A stretch of 64,000 nt of DNA from Bradyrhizobium canariense (GCF_019402665.1 NZ_VSST01000056.1:1-64000), one strand, 5' to 3'; counted from the stretch's first letter, positions 36,220-45,106 are shown. Program-made: numbers and translations. The notes: a model not told the origin generated them from the letters alone.

Positions 36220-37062
36220 ATGAGCGATTTGCAGATCCGCAATTTGCGCCCCGAGGAGATCGCCATCGCGGTCGACTGGGCCGCGGCGGAAGGCTGGAAT
36301 CCGGGCCTCTCCGATGCCGCCTGTTTCGCGATCCCGGACGCGAGGGGCTTCTTCGTCGGCGAGATCGACGGCGAGCCGGTCGCGACCGTCTCCTGCGTCA
36401 ACTACGACGATCGCTTTGCATTTCTCGGATTCTACATCGTGCGATCGGGTTTTCGCGACAGAGGCCACGGCTTGCGCATCTGGAACGCGGCGATCGCGCA
36501 TGCGGGCGCTCGCGTGATCGGCCTCGACGGCGTGGTGGCGCAGCAGGACAATTACAGAAAGTCCGGCTTCCAGCTTGCCTACGCCAATGTCCGCTATGGC
36601 GGCTTCGTCGCCGCGCCACCGAGGCCGCCCGCCGATGTCGTTGCGCTCGACACGATCCCGTTTGCGTTCGTTGAAGCCGACGATGCCACGGTGTTCCCGG
36701 CTCGGCGCGGCGCCTTCCTGCGTGCCTGGATCGGTACCTCAGGACATGTCGGTCGCGCGTTGCTGCGCGACGGCAAGCTCGCCGCATGGGGCGTGATCCG
36801 GCCGTGCCGGGCCGGCCGTAAGATCGGCCCGCTCGTCGCCGACGACCGCGCGGCGGCGGACGCGATCGTGCAGGCCCTGCTGGCGAGCGCAAACGGCGGC
36901 GAAATCTTCCTCGACGTCCCCGCCGTCAATCGCGAGGCGATTGCGCTCGCGGAACAGCTCGGGCTGAAGCCGGTGTTCGAGACGGCGCGGATGTACACAG
37001 GGCCAATCGCGCCGCTGCGGATCGACCGCGTCTTCGGCGTGACCAGTTTTGAGCTGGGCTAG
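36220..37062 (+). CDS. GNAT family N-acetyltransferase with C-terminal acetyltransferase-18-like domain
   Basis: A 280-aa protein. The first half is a GNAT fold (IRNLRPEEIAIAVDWAAAEGWNPG; GFYIVRSGFRDRGHGLRIW as the acetyl-CoA loop; NYRKSGFQLAY). The second half (GHVGRALLRDGKLAAWGVIR, KIGPLVADDRAAADAI, EIFLDVPAVNREAIALAEQLGLKPVFETARMY) matches the tandem domain usually found with such transferases. The acceptor is unknown. It diverges from the SDR gene at 36109. Confidence 0.88.
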   Translation: MSDLQIRNLRPEEIAIAVDWAAAEGWNPGLSDAACFAIPDARGFFVGEIDGEPVATVSCVNYDDRFAFLGFYIVRSGFRDRGHGLRIWNAAIAHAGARVIGLDGVVAQQDNYRKSGFQLAYANVRYGGFVAAPPRPPADVVALDTIPFAFVEADDATVFPARRGAFLRAWIGTSGHVGRALLRDGKLAAWGVIRPCRAGRKIGPLVADDRAAADAIVQALLASANGGEIFLDVPAVNREAIALAEQLGLKPVFETARMYTGPIAPLRIDRVFGVTSFELG

Positions 37063-37080
37063 CTGAGCCGAACGCGCTGC

Positions 37081-37518
37081 TCAGTAGCAACGCATGATGT
37101 TGACGGTGTGCTCGCCGCCGCCGCGGCCGGGCACAGTCACCTGCTCCGTCGGACAGCTCGGCACGTAGGGCCGGTCGGACGGCACCACGTTCGGCGGGAA
37201 GCGATGCGTCCAATCCCAGGGAACGTCGTACGTATAGGTGTAGCGAACGTCGCTGGAGACGGGCTGGGCGGTCTCGGCGAAAGGCTGACCGTAGCCTGCA
37301 TTGTCATAGTAGAACCCGCCGCCGCCCGGCCAGTAGACCCAGGGCGTGTTGCGGCCACGGAACCTGGCGCCCGGCGCAATCGGCGGACGCACCGCCGGAC
37401 CGGAAGGCGTGGCGGCATGTGCGACGGCGCCGCCGGGTCGGGCAAAACTGTCGCTGGGAGCGAGGAGCAGCGCGGCTGCGCTGAGCGAGGCGAGCAACGC
37501 CCCAAATGATCTGGACAT
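37081..37518 (-). CDS. Small secreted hypothetical protein
   Basis: About 145 aa. The start MSRSFGALLASLSAAALLLAPSDSFA is a signal peptide (two more in-frame ATGs lie at 37521 and 37533). The mature part is rich in Gly, Pro and Tyr (PWVYWPGGGGFYYDNAGYG) with two Cys near the end (PSCPTEQVTVPGRGGGEHTVNIMRCY) that could form a disulfide. No family recognised. It is convergent with the GNAT gene. Confidence 0.75.
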   Translation of the reverse strand: MSRSFGALLASLSAAALLLAPSDSFARPGGAVAHAATPSGPAVRPPIAPGARFRGRNTPWVYWPGGGGFYYDNAGYGQPFAETAQPVSSDVRYTYTYDVPWDWTHRFPPNVVPSDRPYVPSCPTEQVTVPGRGGGEHTVNIMRCY

Positions 37519-37805
37519 CATGATACGCACCAACTCGTTTGGCTTCGCGGATAGCGGCTCCCCGCGACACGCTAGGCCGGGCTGTCGCCCACCCGCAAAC
37601 GTATAATTAATTATTGGTTAAGGCACGGGATTAACAGGGAACAGACTGCGGCAAGACGCCCGGGAATCCCGACTGATGTGGCAGGTGTTCCGGGAAAAGC
37701 GGACTTCATAACCAGTTGATCGGAGTTGATCGCTTCGGCCGAAGACACCCGGAACGCTCCCGCACTGCGGTCGTTGGCTCCCGACACCAGCAAGGAGCAT
37801 CTCCA

Positions 37806-38090
37806 ATGCAGAACAAATCGAAACTCCTCTGCCTGATCACGGCTTCGCTCGTCGCGGGCACGGCGGCCGCCTCGGCCCAGGGCTATGATTGGAACGGACC
37901 GCGCGCGGGATGGGACCGCACCGCTCCCGCTTACCAACCGGTTCAGCCACGCGCGTACTATCCGGATGTCGCCGGACCTTACGGTGCGCTCAACGGCACC
38001 AACCATCCGGCGCCGAGCTCGACGCAGGGCGATGTCGGCCCGGAGGGCAACAACAACGGCACCGTGACCGGCGTCTATCGCAGCTGGTAG
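37806..38090 (+). CDS. Small secreted hypothetical protein
   Basis: A 94-aa protein starting MQNKSKLLCLITASLVAGTAAASAQ, a signal peptide, preceded by AAGGAGCATCTCCA. The mature chain has no cysteine and is Gly/Asn/Pro/Tyr-rich. The family is unknown to me. It ends 16 bp before a strong convergent terminator shared with the curlin operon. Confidence 0.75.
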   Translation: MQNKSKLLCLITASLVAGTAAASAQGYDWNGPRAGWDRTAPAYQPVQPRAYYPDVAGPYGALNGTNHPAPSSTQGDVGPEGNNNGTVTGVYRSW

Positions 38091-38106
38091 CGCTCGCTCA
38101 CGACGT

Positions 38107-38135
38107 GGCCCATCGTCCATCACGGACGATGGGCC
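38107..38135. terminator. Bidirectional intrinsic terminator
   Basis: A perfect 12-bp stem, GGCCCATCGTCC (38107-38118) and GGACGATGGGCC (38124-38135), with loop ATCAC. It lies between the small secreted gene (+) and the end of the curlin operon (-). Confidence 0.8.
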
Positions 38136-38143
38136 TTCGTGCG

Positions 38144-38434
38144 TCAGCGGCCCTGCTGCTTGCGCAGCCAGTCCAGCGTATCCTGCGGATTTCCGGTGCC
38201 CTGCGACACGATGGCGGTGTTGCCGCCGCTGCGGCGATAGACCGTCGTGCGCCCAGGCTCCTTCTCGATCTTGACCTCGGCCTGCGCCGGATCGCCGCTC
38301 TGGGTGATGACGGACGTGCCATTCTCGTCCTGAACAATTGTGGTATGGCCGTCACCCGACTCGCCAGCTCCGGCCGGCCCGGCTGTCATCGCCGTCATGA
38401 TGCTCATTCCTGCTGCAAGTACGATGAACCTCAT
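38144..38434 (-). CDS. Secreted accessory protein at the end of the curlin operon
   Basis: A 96-aa protein from the ATG at 38434, with AAGGTGAGG upstream (a GTG at 38458 would overlap the previous stop). Signal peptide: MRFIVLAAGMSIMTAMTAGPAGA. The mature chain (HTTIVQDENGTSVITQSGD ... GGNTAIVSQG) has curlin-like Q-G and V-T spacing but is interrupted by a charged segment, VKIEKEPGR. It may be a minor subunit or chaperone of the amyloid; this is inferred from position. It is the fifth and last gene of the unit. Confidence 0.75.
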   Translation of the reverse strand: MRFIVLAAGMSIMTAMTAGPAGAGESGDGHTTIVQDENGTSVITQSGDPAQAEVKIEKEPGRTTVYRRSGGNTAIVSQGTGNPQDTLDWLRKQQGR

Positions 38435-38454
38435 GTTGCACCTCACCTTCGCGA

Positions 38455-38901
38455 TCACCGGCTGAACTGAAATATCGACAGCCAGTTGAAGCGCCCGAAT
38501 TGTCGCACCGTTCCCGTGTTCATATCTCCGATCTGGAGCAGGAGGGCGTTGGTGGAATTGCCGACCTGAGTGATGTCGGCAATATTGCTCACGCCCGACT
38601 GACCGATCGCCACATTGGTGGTGCCACCCACCTGGATCACATCGACATAATTGCGCGTGCCGTTCTGGATGATCGTCGCATCGACTGTTCCCGTACCACC
38701 GATCTGGATGACACGCGCAATATTGATGCGGCTGTTCTCTTCGATCGTGACCGGCTGGACATCGTTGCCGAATTGCACGATCGTTTCGATGCTTACGTTC
38801 CGGTTTGTCACGCCGCGCTGGACGGATCCGGCGGATGCCTCGGACGCGACGCTGACGGCGAACAATGCAGCCAATGCCAGGAGTAGCCTAGCGCATTTCA
38901 T
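38455..38901 (-). CDS. Curlin-repeat protein (CsgA/CsgB-like)
   Basis: A 148-aa secreted protein from the ATG at 38901 (MKCARLLLALAALFAVSVASEASA). The mature region contains successive strand-loop-strand units with Gln-x-Gly-x-x-Asn spacing: IVQFGNDVQ, VIQIGGTG, IIQNGTRN, VIQVGGTTN, IGQSGVSN, ITQVGNSTN, LLQIGDMN, VRQFGRFN. This is the curlin pattern of functional amyloids. More strands are regular here than in the neighbours, so it could be the main subunit or the nucleator. It is 42 bp from the gene upstream. Confidence 0.85.
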   Translation of the reverse strand: MKCARLLLALAALFAVSVASEASAGSVQRGVTNRNVSIETIVQFGNDVQPVTIEENSRINIARVIQIGGTGTVDATIIQNGTRNYVDVIQVGGTTNVAIGQSGVSNIADITQVGNSTNALLLQIGDMNTGTVRQFGRFNWLSIFQFSR

Positions 38902-38943
38902 CGCTTGCCCCCATTCCATTTCTGACGACGAGGCCGCGCCGGC

Positions 38944-39321
38944 TCAATGGCTATTCTGGACAACAGTCGCCGAGTTGAACGCACCGAACTGGGACAGGAA
39001 ACTGCTGGTGGACTGGCCGGCCTGGCCGACGAACGCGATATTATTCACGCCCGCCTGCCCGACCGATGCCGACGTCGTCCCGCCGAATTGCAGGATTCCG
39101 GTCGCGTTGTTCGTCCCGTTCTGAGTGACGGTCGCGCTGGTGCTGCCGCCGATCATGAACACGCCGGCCATGTTGAGCTGGCTGTTCTGGTTCAGCACGA
39201 CCGGCGGGCCGCCGAGCGACACGATGGTCTTGATGTCGGCGGTCTGGGCACCGGCCGAGCCGGCGCCCACGCAACACAAGGTGAGAAATGCGCCACAGGC
39301 GGCGCCTGAAAAATGCCTCAT
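38944..39321 (-). CDS. Curlin-repeat protein
   Basis: A 125-aa secreted protein with signal peptide MRHFSGAACGAFLTLCCVGAGSAGA. The repeats are QNSQLNMAGVFMIGG, VTQNGTNNATGILQFGG, SVGQAGVNNIAFVGQAGQ and FLSQFGAFNSATVVQ, with alternating hydrophobic and polar residues and Q-x-G-x-x-N turns. It is 31 bp from the previous curlin gene and must be co-transcribed. It probably co-assembles with the other three. Confidence 0.85.
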   Translation of the reverse strand: MRHFSGAACGAFLTLCCVGAGSAGAQTADIKTIVSLGGPPVVLNQNSQLNMAGVFMIGGSTSATVTQNGTNNATGILQFGGTTSASVGQAGVNNIAFVGQAGQSTSSFLSQFGAFNSATVVQNSH

Positions 39322-39352
39322 GACATGCCTCGCTATCGAAAAAGATTTGCGA

Positions 39353-39745
39353 TCAAGGAGTCTGCTGCAAAATCGTCGAGCCGTTCAGAATTCCGAGCTG
39401 TCCGACCGCCGCCGCGTTGTTCGCGCCGATCTGGCCGATCAGGCTCGAATTGGAGCCACCGGCCTGGCCGAGTAACGCGGTGTTGGACGCCGTCGCGGTG
39501 GTGCCGCCCTGCCCGATTACCGAGGTGTTGACGGTCAGGAGCGAACCCATCTGCAACGTGGTCGCAGTATTGGTGGCGCCGAATTGCATCGTGGTGGCGC
39601 TGTTGTTGGTGCCGCCACTCTGCGAGATGAAGGAGTTGTTGGTGGTGCCGAATTGCAGCACGCTGGCCGAGTTGCCGGCCTGGGCATCGACGGCGGTCAG
39701 CAGGCTGAACGCGACGATCGTGGCAACGAGATATTTTTGATGCAT
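39353..39745 (-). CDS. Curlin-repeat protein
   Basis: A 130-aa secreted protein from the ATG at 39745 (MHQKYLVATIVAFSLLTAVDAQA). Very regular repeats are NSASVLQFGTTNNSF, ISQSGGTNNSATTMQFGATN, TLLGQAGGSNSSLIGQIGANN and AVGQLGILNGSTILQQ. It is rich in Gln, Gly, Asn, Ser and Thr and poor in charge, as expected of an amyloid subunit. The start is chosen by the signal peptide. Confidence 0.86.
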   Translation of the reverse strand: MHQKYLVATIVAFSLLTAVDAQAGNSASVLQFGTTNNSFISQSGGTNNSATTMQFGATNTATTLQMGSLLTVNTSVIGQGGTTATASNTALLGQAGGSNSSLIGQIGANNAAAVGQLGILNGSTILQQTP

Positions 39746-39864
39746 GACATTTCCTCCGCGAAAGTCGGCGGACAAGCTCTTACCGAGTCGTCCCGCCCGA
39801 GGCGGTGCTTTCAAGGATGGCACGGACGCGCCGCAGTTGACGCGTCCGGCCAAACGGGGCTGGC

Positions 39865-40266
39865 TTAGTGCGCCGTCTGCGAGACGGTGCTGCCGTTGAT
39901 GCCGAACACGCTGAGCTGTCCGACGGCGGCGGCGTTGTTCTGGAGCGCGGCAGGCCCGAACGAGTTCTGGGTGATCGCGCTGCCGTTGTTGCCCAACGCC
40001 ACCTGGCCGGTCGTCGCCGAGTTCTGCACGCCGATCTGGTTCACCGTGCTGCCGTTGTTGAGCGAGACCGCGCTGGTGCCCTGCATCGTGGTCGCACTGT
40101 TGATGATGCCGAGCTGGCTGGTCGACGAGGTGTCGTTGGTGAGGCCCTGCTGCGAGACGCTGGAACCGTTCACGGCGCCCACTTGCACGGTGGTCGAAGT
40201 GTTGGCGGCCTGCGCGGCGGAGGACAGGGCGAGCACGGCAACGGAAGCAAAAAACAATTTGCGCAT
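39865..40266 (-). CDS. Curlin-repeat protein (first gene of the operon)
   Basis: A 133-aa secreted protein starting MRKLFFASVAVLALSSAAQA. Repeats: STTVQVGAVNGSSVSQQGLTN, STSQLGIINSATT, TVNQIGVQNSATTGQVALGNNG, AVGQLSVFGINGSTVSQ. It leads the five-gene unit, with a ~165-bp gap to the response regulator upstream that should hold the promoter. No csgG, csgE or csgF genes are in the window. Confidence 0.85.
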   Translation of the reverse strand: MRKLFFASVAVLALSSAAQAANTSTTVQVGAVNGSSVSQQGLTNDTSSTSQLGIINSATTMQGTSAVSLNNGSTVNQIGVQNSATTGQVALGNNGSAITQNSFGPAALQNNAAAVGQLSVFGINGSTVSQTAH

Positions 40267-40431
40267 GGAATATCCTTTCTGGCTAAGATCTCTGACTGGG
40301 TTCGGATGCCGTCTTGGAGGAGGCCGACATCGCAGGACAGACTTTGAACCGATCGTGCTGCGTGCGACAGACTGCAGTTCATGCTAATCGGTACGGACTA
40401 GACGTTGCGCGGCGCCTTGGTGCCCGCGGCA

Positions 40432-41091
40432 CTAGCTGTACGGTTGTCCCGTGCCGGTTCGTGACGTCTCTTCTTCGCGTCCCATGCTGTCGACCAACCG
40501 CACCACCTCGATCGGCGAACGAAGCTCCAGCTTTCGCATCATCCTGGTGCGATGGACCTTGGCCGTCACTTCGCTCACCCCGAGTCTCGCTGCGATCTGC
40601 TTGGCGACGAGACCTTCCGCCATCAACAGCATGATCTCGCGCTCCCTCGCCGTCAGCGTCTCGACGCGCTGGCGAGCTTCGCGCACGCTATCTTCGCGTT
40701 CGAGCCGCCTGCGGTCGCGCTCGATGCCATGCCTGATCGCGTCGAGGATCTCCTGCTCGCGAAAGGGTTTTGGAAGAAACTCGACTGCGCCGCGCTTCAT
40801 GGCCTCAACCGAGACGCGGACGTCGGAATGGCCGCTGATGAAGACGATCGGGATGAGCACGCCGGTCTCGGCGAGCCGGCGCTGAAGCTCGAGGCCGGTC
40901 GGCGCCGTGCCGGGAAAGCGGACGTCGAGCACGAGGCATGAAGGTCCGCCGGAAATACTCTCCCCGAGAAACTCGTCGGTCGACGCAAACAATTTCACCT
41001 GGTGCCCGGTCTCCTCGCAGAGATTTCCAATCGCAGTTCGAATCTGAATTTCGTCGTCAATAATATAAACTGTAGCTTGACCTGAACTCAT
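40432..41091 (-). CDS. FixJ/LuxR-type response regulator
   Basis: A 219-aa regulator from the ATG at 41091. The receiver has IDDE (12-13), the acceptor Asp56 in CLVLDVRFPG, and Lys in FLPKPF. The HTH is of LuxR type (LTAREREIMLLMAEGLVAKQ then IAARLGVSEVTAKVHRTRMMRKLE). No histidine kinase is adjacent. Because it directly precedes the curlin operon on the same strand, it may play the part CsgD has in enterobacteria; that link is inferred from position alone. Confidence 0.9.
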   Translation of the reverse strand: MSSGQATVYIIDDEIQIRTAIGNLCEETGHQVKLFASTDEFLGESISGGPSCLVLDVRFPGTAPTGLELQRRLAETGVLIPIVFISGHSDVRVSVEAMKRGAVEFLPKPFREQEILDAIRHGIERDRRRLEREDSVREARQRVETLTAREREIMLLMAEGLVAKQIAARLGVSEVTAKVHRTRMMRKLELRSPIEVVRLVDSMGREEETSRTGTGQPYS

Positions 41092-41736
41092 GGCAACGGG
41101 CTCCCCGGCTTGGGGCTCGATGAACAAGCAACGAGCCATCCATTCTTCTTGCAAGCGAGATCAAGGTGCTTGGATGAATTCGCGGGGATCGAGCGAGTCG
41201 CTCCGATCCACCGCTTCGACGTCTTAGGGCCAACACCCGTTCAAGACGAGTGAAGGCGTTCACATATCGGGTTTCGTGATTGGGGGGATTCGCCCTCGCG
41301 ACCTGCGGCATCATGGCGAGGCGCAATATCGACAATGCGACAATCGGGAGCGCAACGACCGGGAATGCGACGATCTGGCGTCGGAACTTCGGTATCGCCG
41401 ACTGCGTCATGGCGTCGCCACCCACGTGCCGACTTGAACGCCCAGCGCTGGCCGCTTCGGCCAGAACAGACGGGACGTTCAGTCAGCTTGTCGAGTTCGA
41501 TACCGCGCGCGTCATATCGATACGCTCCGTATGCATTTCCGGCAAGTCACGAAAGACAGCACGCCGCGGACTTTACTTCTGGATCATCAAGCGCGCCCGA
41601 CCGTCGCCCCTACAGCGGCGACACACTGACGATCGACTGCGTTTTTCTGAGATTTACAACCATAGCGCGTTTACAACCATAGCGCGATATTTGTCCTTGC
41701 CGCCAACGATGCCATTTCAAGAGGCGGGTTTTTGAT
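41092..41736. other. Gene-poor region with a 17-bp tandem repeat near its right end
   Basis: 645 bp between the response regulator (-) and the MacA-like gene (+), containing both promoters. A minus-strand open frame to 41410 (MTQSAIPKFRRQIVAFPVVALPIVALSILRLAM) looks like a membrane leader but its downstream part overlaps the regulator and shows no family; I do not call it. No RNA gene is seen. Confidence 0.6.
41653..41686. promoter_or_regulatory. 17-bp perfect tandem repeat upstream of macA-like gene
   Basis: TTTACAACCATAGCGCG occurs twice without spacer (41653-41669, 41670-41686), 50 bp before the MacA-like start. The 17-bp period is near 1.6 turns. It could be a tandem regulator site. Confidence 0.5.
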
Positions 41737-43164
41737 ATGCGATTTGTGCCAGTTATTGCCTTGCTCGGAACTGCATGTGGCCTCGCCGCGGTCTACGCCG
41801 CCCGGCCAGCCGTGATCAGCGACGCGGCCGGGAGCGCCGCGGAGAAGGCGGCCCGCGCCTATGAATCGACCCAGCGGCTGCTCAAACCCGTCGGGCGGGA
41901 CGCACGGAGCTTCGGATCGGACGCCCCCGTATTCCGCTATGCCTCGATCCAGCGCGGCAGCATCGAGCAGACCATCACCGTCACCGGCGCCCTGCAGCCG
42001 GTCAAGACGATCGAGGTGGGTTCCCAGTTGTCCGGGCAGCTCGCCCGGGTCTATGTCGATTTCAACGACACCGTCACCAAGGATCAACCGCTCGCCCTGA
42101 TCGATCCGCGCAGCTTTGCGGCCAAGGTCGACGAAGCCAGGGCGGCGGTGGCGGTGGCGAACTCCTTTGTCGACATCGAGCGGGCCAAGCTCGACCGCGC
42201 CAGGATCGATCTGCAAAACGCCAGGGGCAGCAGAGACGTCCTCGTGGCCAAGCTCGACAGCGCGCAGGCGGTCAAGGCGTCGGCGCAGAAGACCTTGCAG
42301 CGCAAGCTGGCTCTACAGTCACAAAACGTCGTGGCGGTAACGGCGGTGGATGACGCCCAGACGGAGTTCACCGCGAGGCTTGCCCAAGAGCGCGAAGCCG
42401 AAGTCCTCATGTCCCTGAACGCCTACTCAGTCGACGGCGCGCAGGCGGATATCCGCCGGATCGAGGCGGAATTGCAGCAGGCACGCATGGCCGTGCCGGA
42501 GAAGGCGGCCGTTCTCGCTGCCGCCCAGGCCGATCTCGACCGCACCGTGATCCGCTCGCCGATCGATGGCGTCGTCGTTGGCAGGTTCGTCAACGAGGGC
42601 CAGACGCTCGCGGTCGGATTGGAATCGCGCACCACGTTCGTGGTCGCGCACCGACTGGAGGACATGGAAATTCACGCCCAGGTCGACGAAGCCGATATCG
42701 GGCGCATCGCCCCCGACCAGCGCGCCCATTTCACGGTGGATGCCTACCCGGACCGCCGCTTCGAGGCGGTGGTGCGGCAGGTGCGCAAGGCACCGCAGAA
42801 CCAGCAGCACGTCGTGACCTACACCGTCGTCCTGGCGACCTCCAATCTCGACGGCGCGTTGCTGCCCGGCATGACGGCCCTGGTGAAGATCGTGATCGAG
42901 CGGCAGGATGACGTGCTGAAAGTGCCGCTTGCCGCGTTGCGCTTCCAGCCCTCCGGCACGCAGCCGGATGCCGCGGCGCGCAGCGGCGTGTGGGCGCGCA
43001 CCGCAAGCGGCTCGCTCCGGCGTATTCCCGTGACCGTCGGCGCGGCCGGCACCGAACAGGTCGCGCTCAGGAGCGGAGACCTCGTCGAGGGCAGCCAGGT
43101 CGCCGTGGGTCAGGCCATCCGGCCGGCCGGCATGGAGTTTCTCGGCATCAGGTTCGGATCATGA
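41737..43164 (+). CDS. Periplasmic adaptor (MacA/HlyD-type membrane-fusion protein)
   Basis: A 475-aa protein with an N-terminal membrane anchor or signal (MRFVPVIALLGTACGLAAVYA). The lipoyl half-motif is VTGALQPVKTIEVGSQLSGQ, a long coiled-coil hairpin follows (DEARAAVAVANSFVDIERAK ... EAELQQARMAVPEKAAVLAAAQADLD), then VIRSPIDGVVVGRFVNEGQT and a beta-barrel domain. It connects an inner-membrane ABC permease with an outer-membrane channel. It overlaps the ABC gene by 4 bp. No TolC-like gene is in the window. Confidence 0.9.
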   Translation: MRFVPVIALLGTACGLAAVYAARPAVISDAAGSAAEKAARAYESTQRLLKPVGRDARSFGSDAPVFRYASIQRGSIEQTITVTGALQPVKTIEVGSQLSGQLARVYVDFNDTVTKDQPLALIDPRSFAAKVDEARAAVAVANSFVDIERAKLDRARIDLQNARGSRDVLVAKLDSAQAVKASAQKTLQRKLALQSQNVVAVTAVDDAQTEFTARLAQEREAEVLMSLNAYSVDGAQADIRRIEAELQQARMAVPEKAAVLAAAQADLDRTVIRSPIDGVVVGRFVNEGQTLAVGLESRTTFVVAHRLEDMEIHAQVDEADIGRIAPDQRAHFTVDAYPDRRFEAVVRQVRKAPQNQQHVVTYTVVLATSNLDGALLPGMTALVKIVIERQDDVLKVPLAALRFQPSGTQPDAAARSGVWARTASGSLRRIPVTVGAAGTEQVALRSGDLVEGSQVAVGQAIRPAGMEFLGIRFGS

Positions 43165-43886
43165 CGGCCCCCCAGCCCCTCATCAGCTTGCAGTCGGTTT
43201 CCAGGACCTATCGCGCCGACGGAGTGGCGGTGACTGCGGTGCGCAATGTCAGCTTCGACATCGAACGAGGCGAGATCGTCGCGGTGATGGGACCGTCCGG
43301 CTCGGGAAAATCGACGCTGATGAACATGATCGGGCTGCTCGACCTGCCGAGCGAGGGTGCGCTCTATCTCGAGGGAGCCGACGTCGCCGATCTCTCGGAA
43401 GACCACCGGTCGTCCCTGCGCGCCCGCAGCATCGGCTTCGTATTCCAGTCCTACAATCTGCTCGCGCGCCACAATGCGATTGAGAACGTCGCGCTGCCCC
43501 TGGTCTATTGCGGCATCAGCCGCAAGGAACGTCTGGCCCGCGCCGAGCAGAGCCTGGAGTCCGTCGGCATGGTGCACCGGGCCCATCACTTCCCGCGGCA
43601 GCTCTCGGGCGGTGAGCAGCAGCGCGTCGCGATCGCGCGCGCACTGATCGCCTCCCCGCTGATCGTGCTCGCCGACGAGCCGACCGGCGCGCTCGACAGC
43701 CGTACCGGCGCCGAGATACTGGCCCTGTTCGCCGCGCTCAACCGCACCGGCCAGACCATCGTGATGATCACGCATGATCCTGGGATCGCGACCCAGTGCC
43801 GACGTACGATCCGCCTGCATGACGGAGCGCTCGTTGCTGACGAAACGCTGGCTCCGATCCCGCCGGAACGGAGCGCTGCGCCATGA
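43161..43886 (+). CDS. ABC transporter ATP-binding protein (MacB/LolD type)
   Basis: A 241-aa ATPase. Walker A is GPSGSGKST (44-52), the signature is LSGGEQQRVAIARAL, and Walker B is LIVLADEPTGALD, the last being typical of the MacB/LolD class. Its ATG overlaps the adaptor stop and its own stop overlaps the permease start, each by 4 bp, so the trio is translated in step. It is separate from the permease, unlike E. coli MacB where the two are fused. Confidence 0.93.
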   Translation: MTAPQPLISLQSVSRTYRADGVAVTAVRNVSFDIERGEIVAVMGPSGSGKSTLMNMIGLLDLPSEGALYLEGADVADLSEDHRSSLRARSIGFVFQSYNLLARHNAIENVALPLVYCGISRKERLARAEQSLESVGMVHRAHHFPRQLSGGEQQRVAIARALIASPLIVLADEPTGALDSRTGAEILALFAALNRTGQTIVMITHDPGIATQCRRTIRLHDGALVADETLAPIPPERSAAP

Positions 43887-45106
43887 CGATGCTCCAGGGC
43901 TTTCAGATCGCTTTGCACGCCTTGCGCCTCAATCCGTTGCGCAGCATCCTCACCATGCTCGGCATCGTGATCGGCGTCGCCTCCATCGTGACGGTGTTTG
44001 CGATCGGATCCGGCGCGCAGCTTCGCCTGCAGGAGCAGATCCGCTCGATCGGCGCCAACGTGCTGATGATCAACCCCGGCGCGGTCTACCAGGGCGGCGT
44101 GCGTCTCAAGGATGGCAGCAAGCTGACCATGACCGAGAGCGACGTGCAGGCGATCCTCGAGCAGATCCCCGAGATCCAGGCAGCGGCCGGTTCGATTGCA
44201 GGAACGGCGCAGGTCATTCACGAGAGCAAGAACTGGAACACGACCATCAACGGGACGACGACCGGGCACTTCATGGTGCGCGACTGGCAGCTTGCGACCG
44301 GGCGCTATTTTTCCGGCAGCGAGGAGGCAGGCGCCGGCAAGGTCGTGATCCTCGGCAGCACGGTGGCGCATGAGCTGTTCGCGCCCGGCGAGGACCCGAT
44401 CGGCGCACAGATCAGGATCATGAAGGTGCCGCTCGAAGTGGTCGGCATCCTCGATCGCAAGGGACCGGCGCAGGACGACGTTGCCTTCGTGCCGCTCACC
44501 ACCGCCAAGCTGCGCTTCCTCGGCAGCGCAAGCAACATCAACCGGGATTCGGTCGCCTACATCATCGCCAAGGTGGCTGCGGACGGACAGATGGCGGGGG
44601 CGCGAACGGAGATCGAAAACCTGCTGCGGCAGCGCCACCGTATTCCCGCCGGCCAGGAGGACGACTTCAAGGTCCAGGATCCGGCCGCCGCCATGGAAGC
44701 GCAGCAGGGAGCGATCCGCACCGTCGCGCTCCTGCTCGTCGCCATCGCCTCGGTCTCGCTGCTGGTTGGCGGCATCAGCATCATGAATGTCATGATCGTG
44801 TCGGTCACCGAGCGCACGCGCGAAATCGGAATCCGCCGCGCGCTTGGCGGGCGGATGCGGGACATCCGGCTTCAGTTTCTCTGCGAGGCGCTCGTGCTCT
44901 GCCTGCTCGGCGGGGCGATCGGCGTCGGTGCCGGCGTCACGCTCTCGATGACGGTCGCTCGCATGGCAGGATGGATCACCTCGATTGATGGCCAGGCGAT
45001 CGGCCTTGCCCTCGCCTTCTCGATCGCGACCGGCCTGATCTTCGGTTTTTATCCCGCCCACAAGGCATCCAAGCTCAGTCCGATCGAGGCACTCAAGACG
45101 GAGTGA
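43883..45106 (+). CDS. ABC transporter permease (MacB/FtsX type)
   Basis: A 407-aa membrane protein. TM1 near 20-45 (NPLRSILTMLGIVIGVASIVTVFAIG) is followed by a large periplasmic MacB_PCD domain (LRLQEQIRSIGANVLMINPG ...) and three C-terminal TMs with the FtsX motif ISIMNVMIVSVTERTREIGI. It forms a tripartite efflux or extrusion pump with the adaptor. Substrates of this family include peptides and macrolides; the actual substrate is unknown. Confidence 0.93.
   Translation: MTMLQGFQIALHALRLNPLRSILTMLGIVIGVASIVTVFAIGSGAQLRLQEQIRSIGANVLMINPGAVYQGGVRLKDGSKLTMTESDVQAILEQIPEIQAAAGSIAGTAQVIHESKNWNTTINGTTTGHFMVRDWQLATGRYFSGSEEAGAGKVVILGSTVAHELFAPGEDPIGAQIRIMKVPLEVVGILDRKGPAQDDVAFVPLTTAKLRFLGSASNINRDSVAYIIAKVAADGQMAGARTEIENLLRQRHRIPAGQEDDFKVQDPAAAMEAQQGAIRTVALLLVAIASVSLLVGGISIMNVMIVSVTERTREIGIRRALGGRMRDIRLQFLCEALVLCLLGGAIGVGAGVTLSMTVARMAGWITSIDGQAIGLALAFSIATGLIFGFYPAHKASKLSPIEALKTE

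Noticed and set aside
37602..37607. TATAAT in the AT-rich patch between 37519 and 37805
   Set aside because: No acceptable -35 element at 16-18 bp and it is ~200 bp from the next start.
41057..41425. Minus-strand open frame with a membrane-like leader
   Set aside because: Its second half overlaps the response regulator gene in another frame and no homology is apparent; only the leader looks protein-like.
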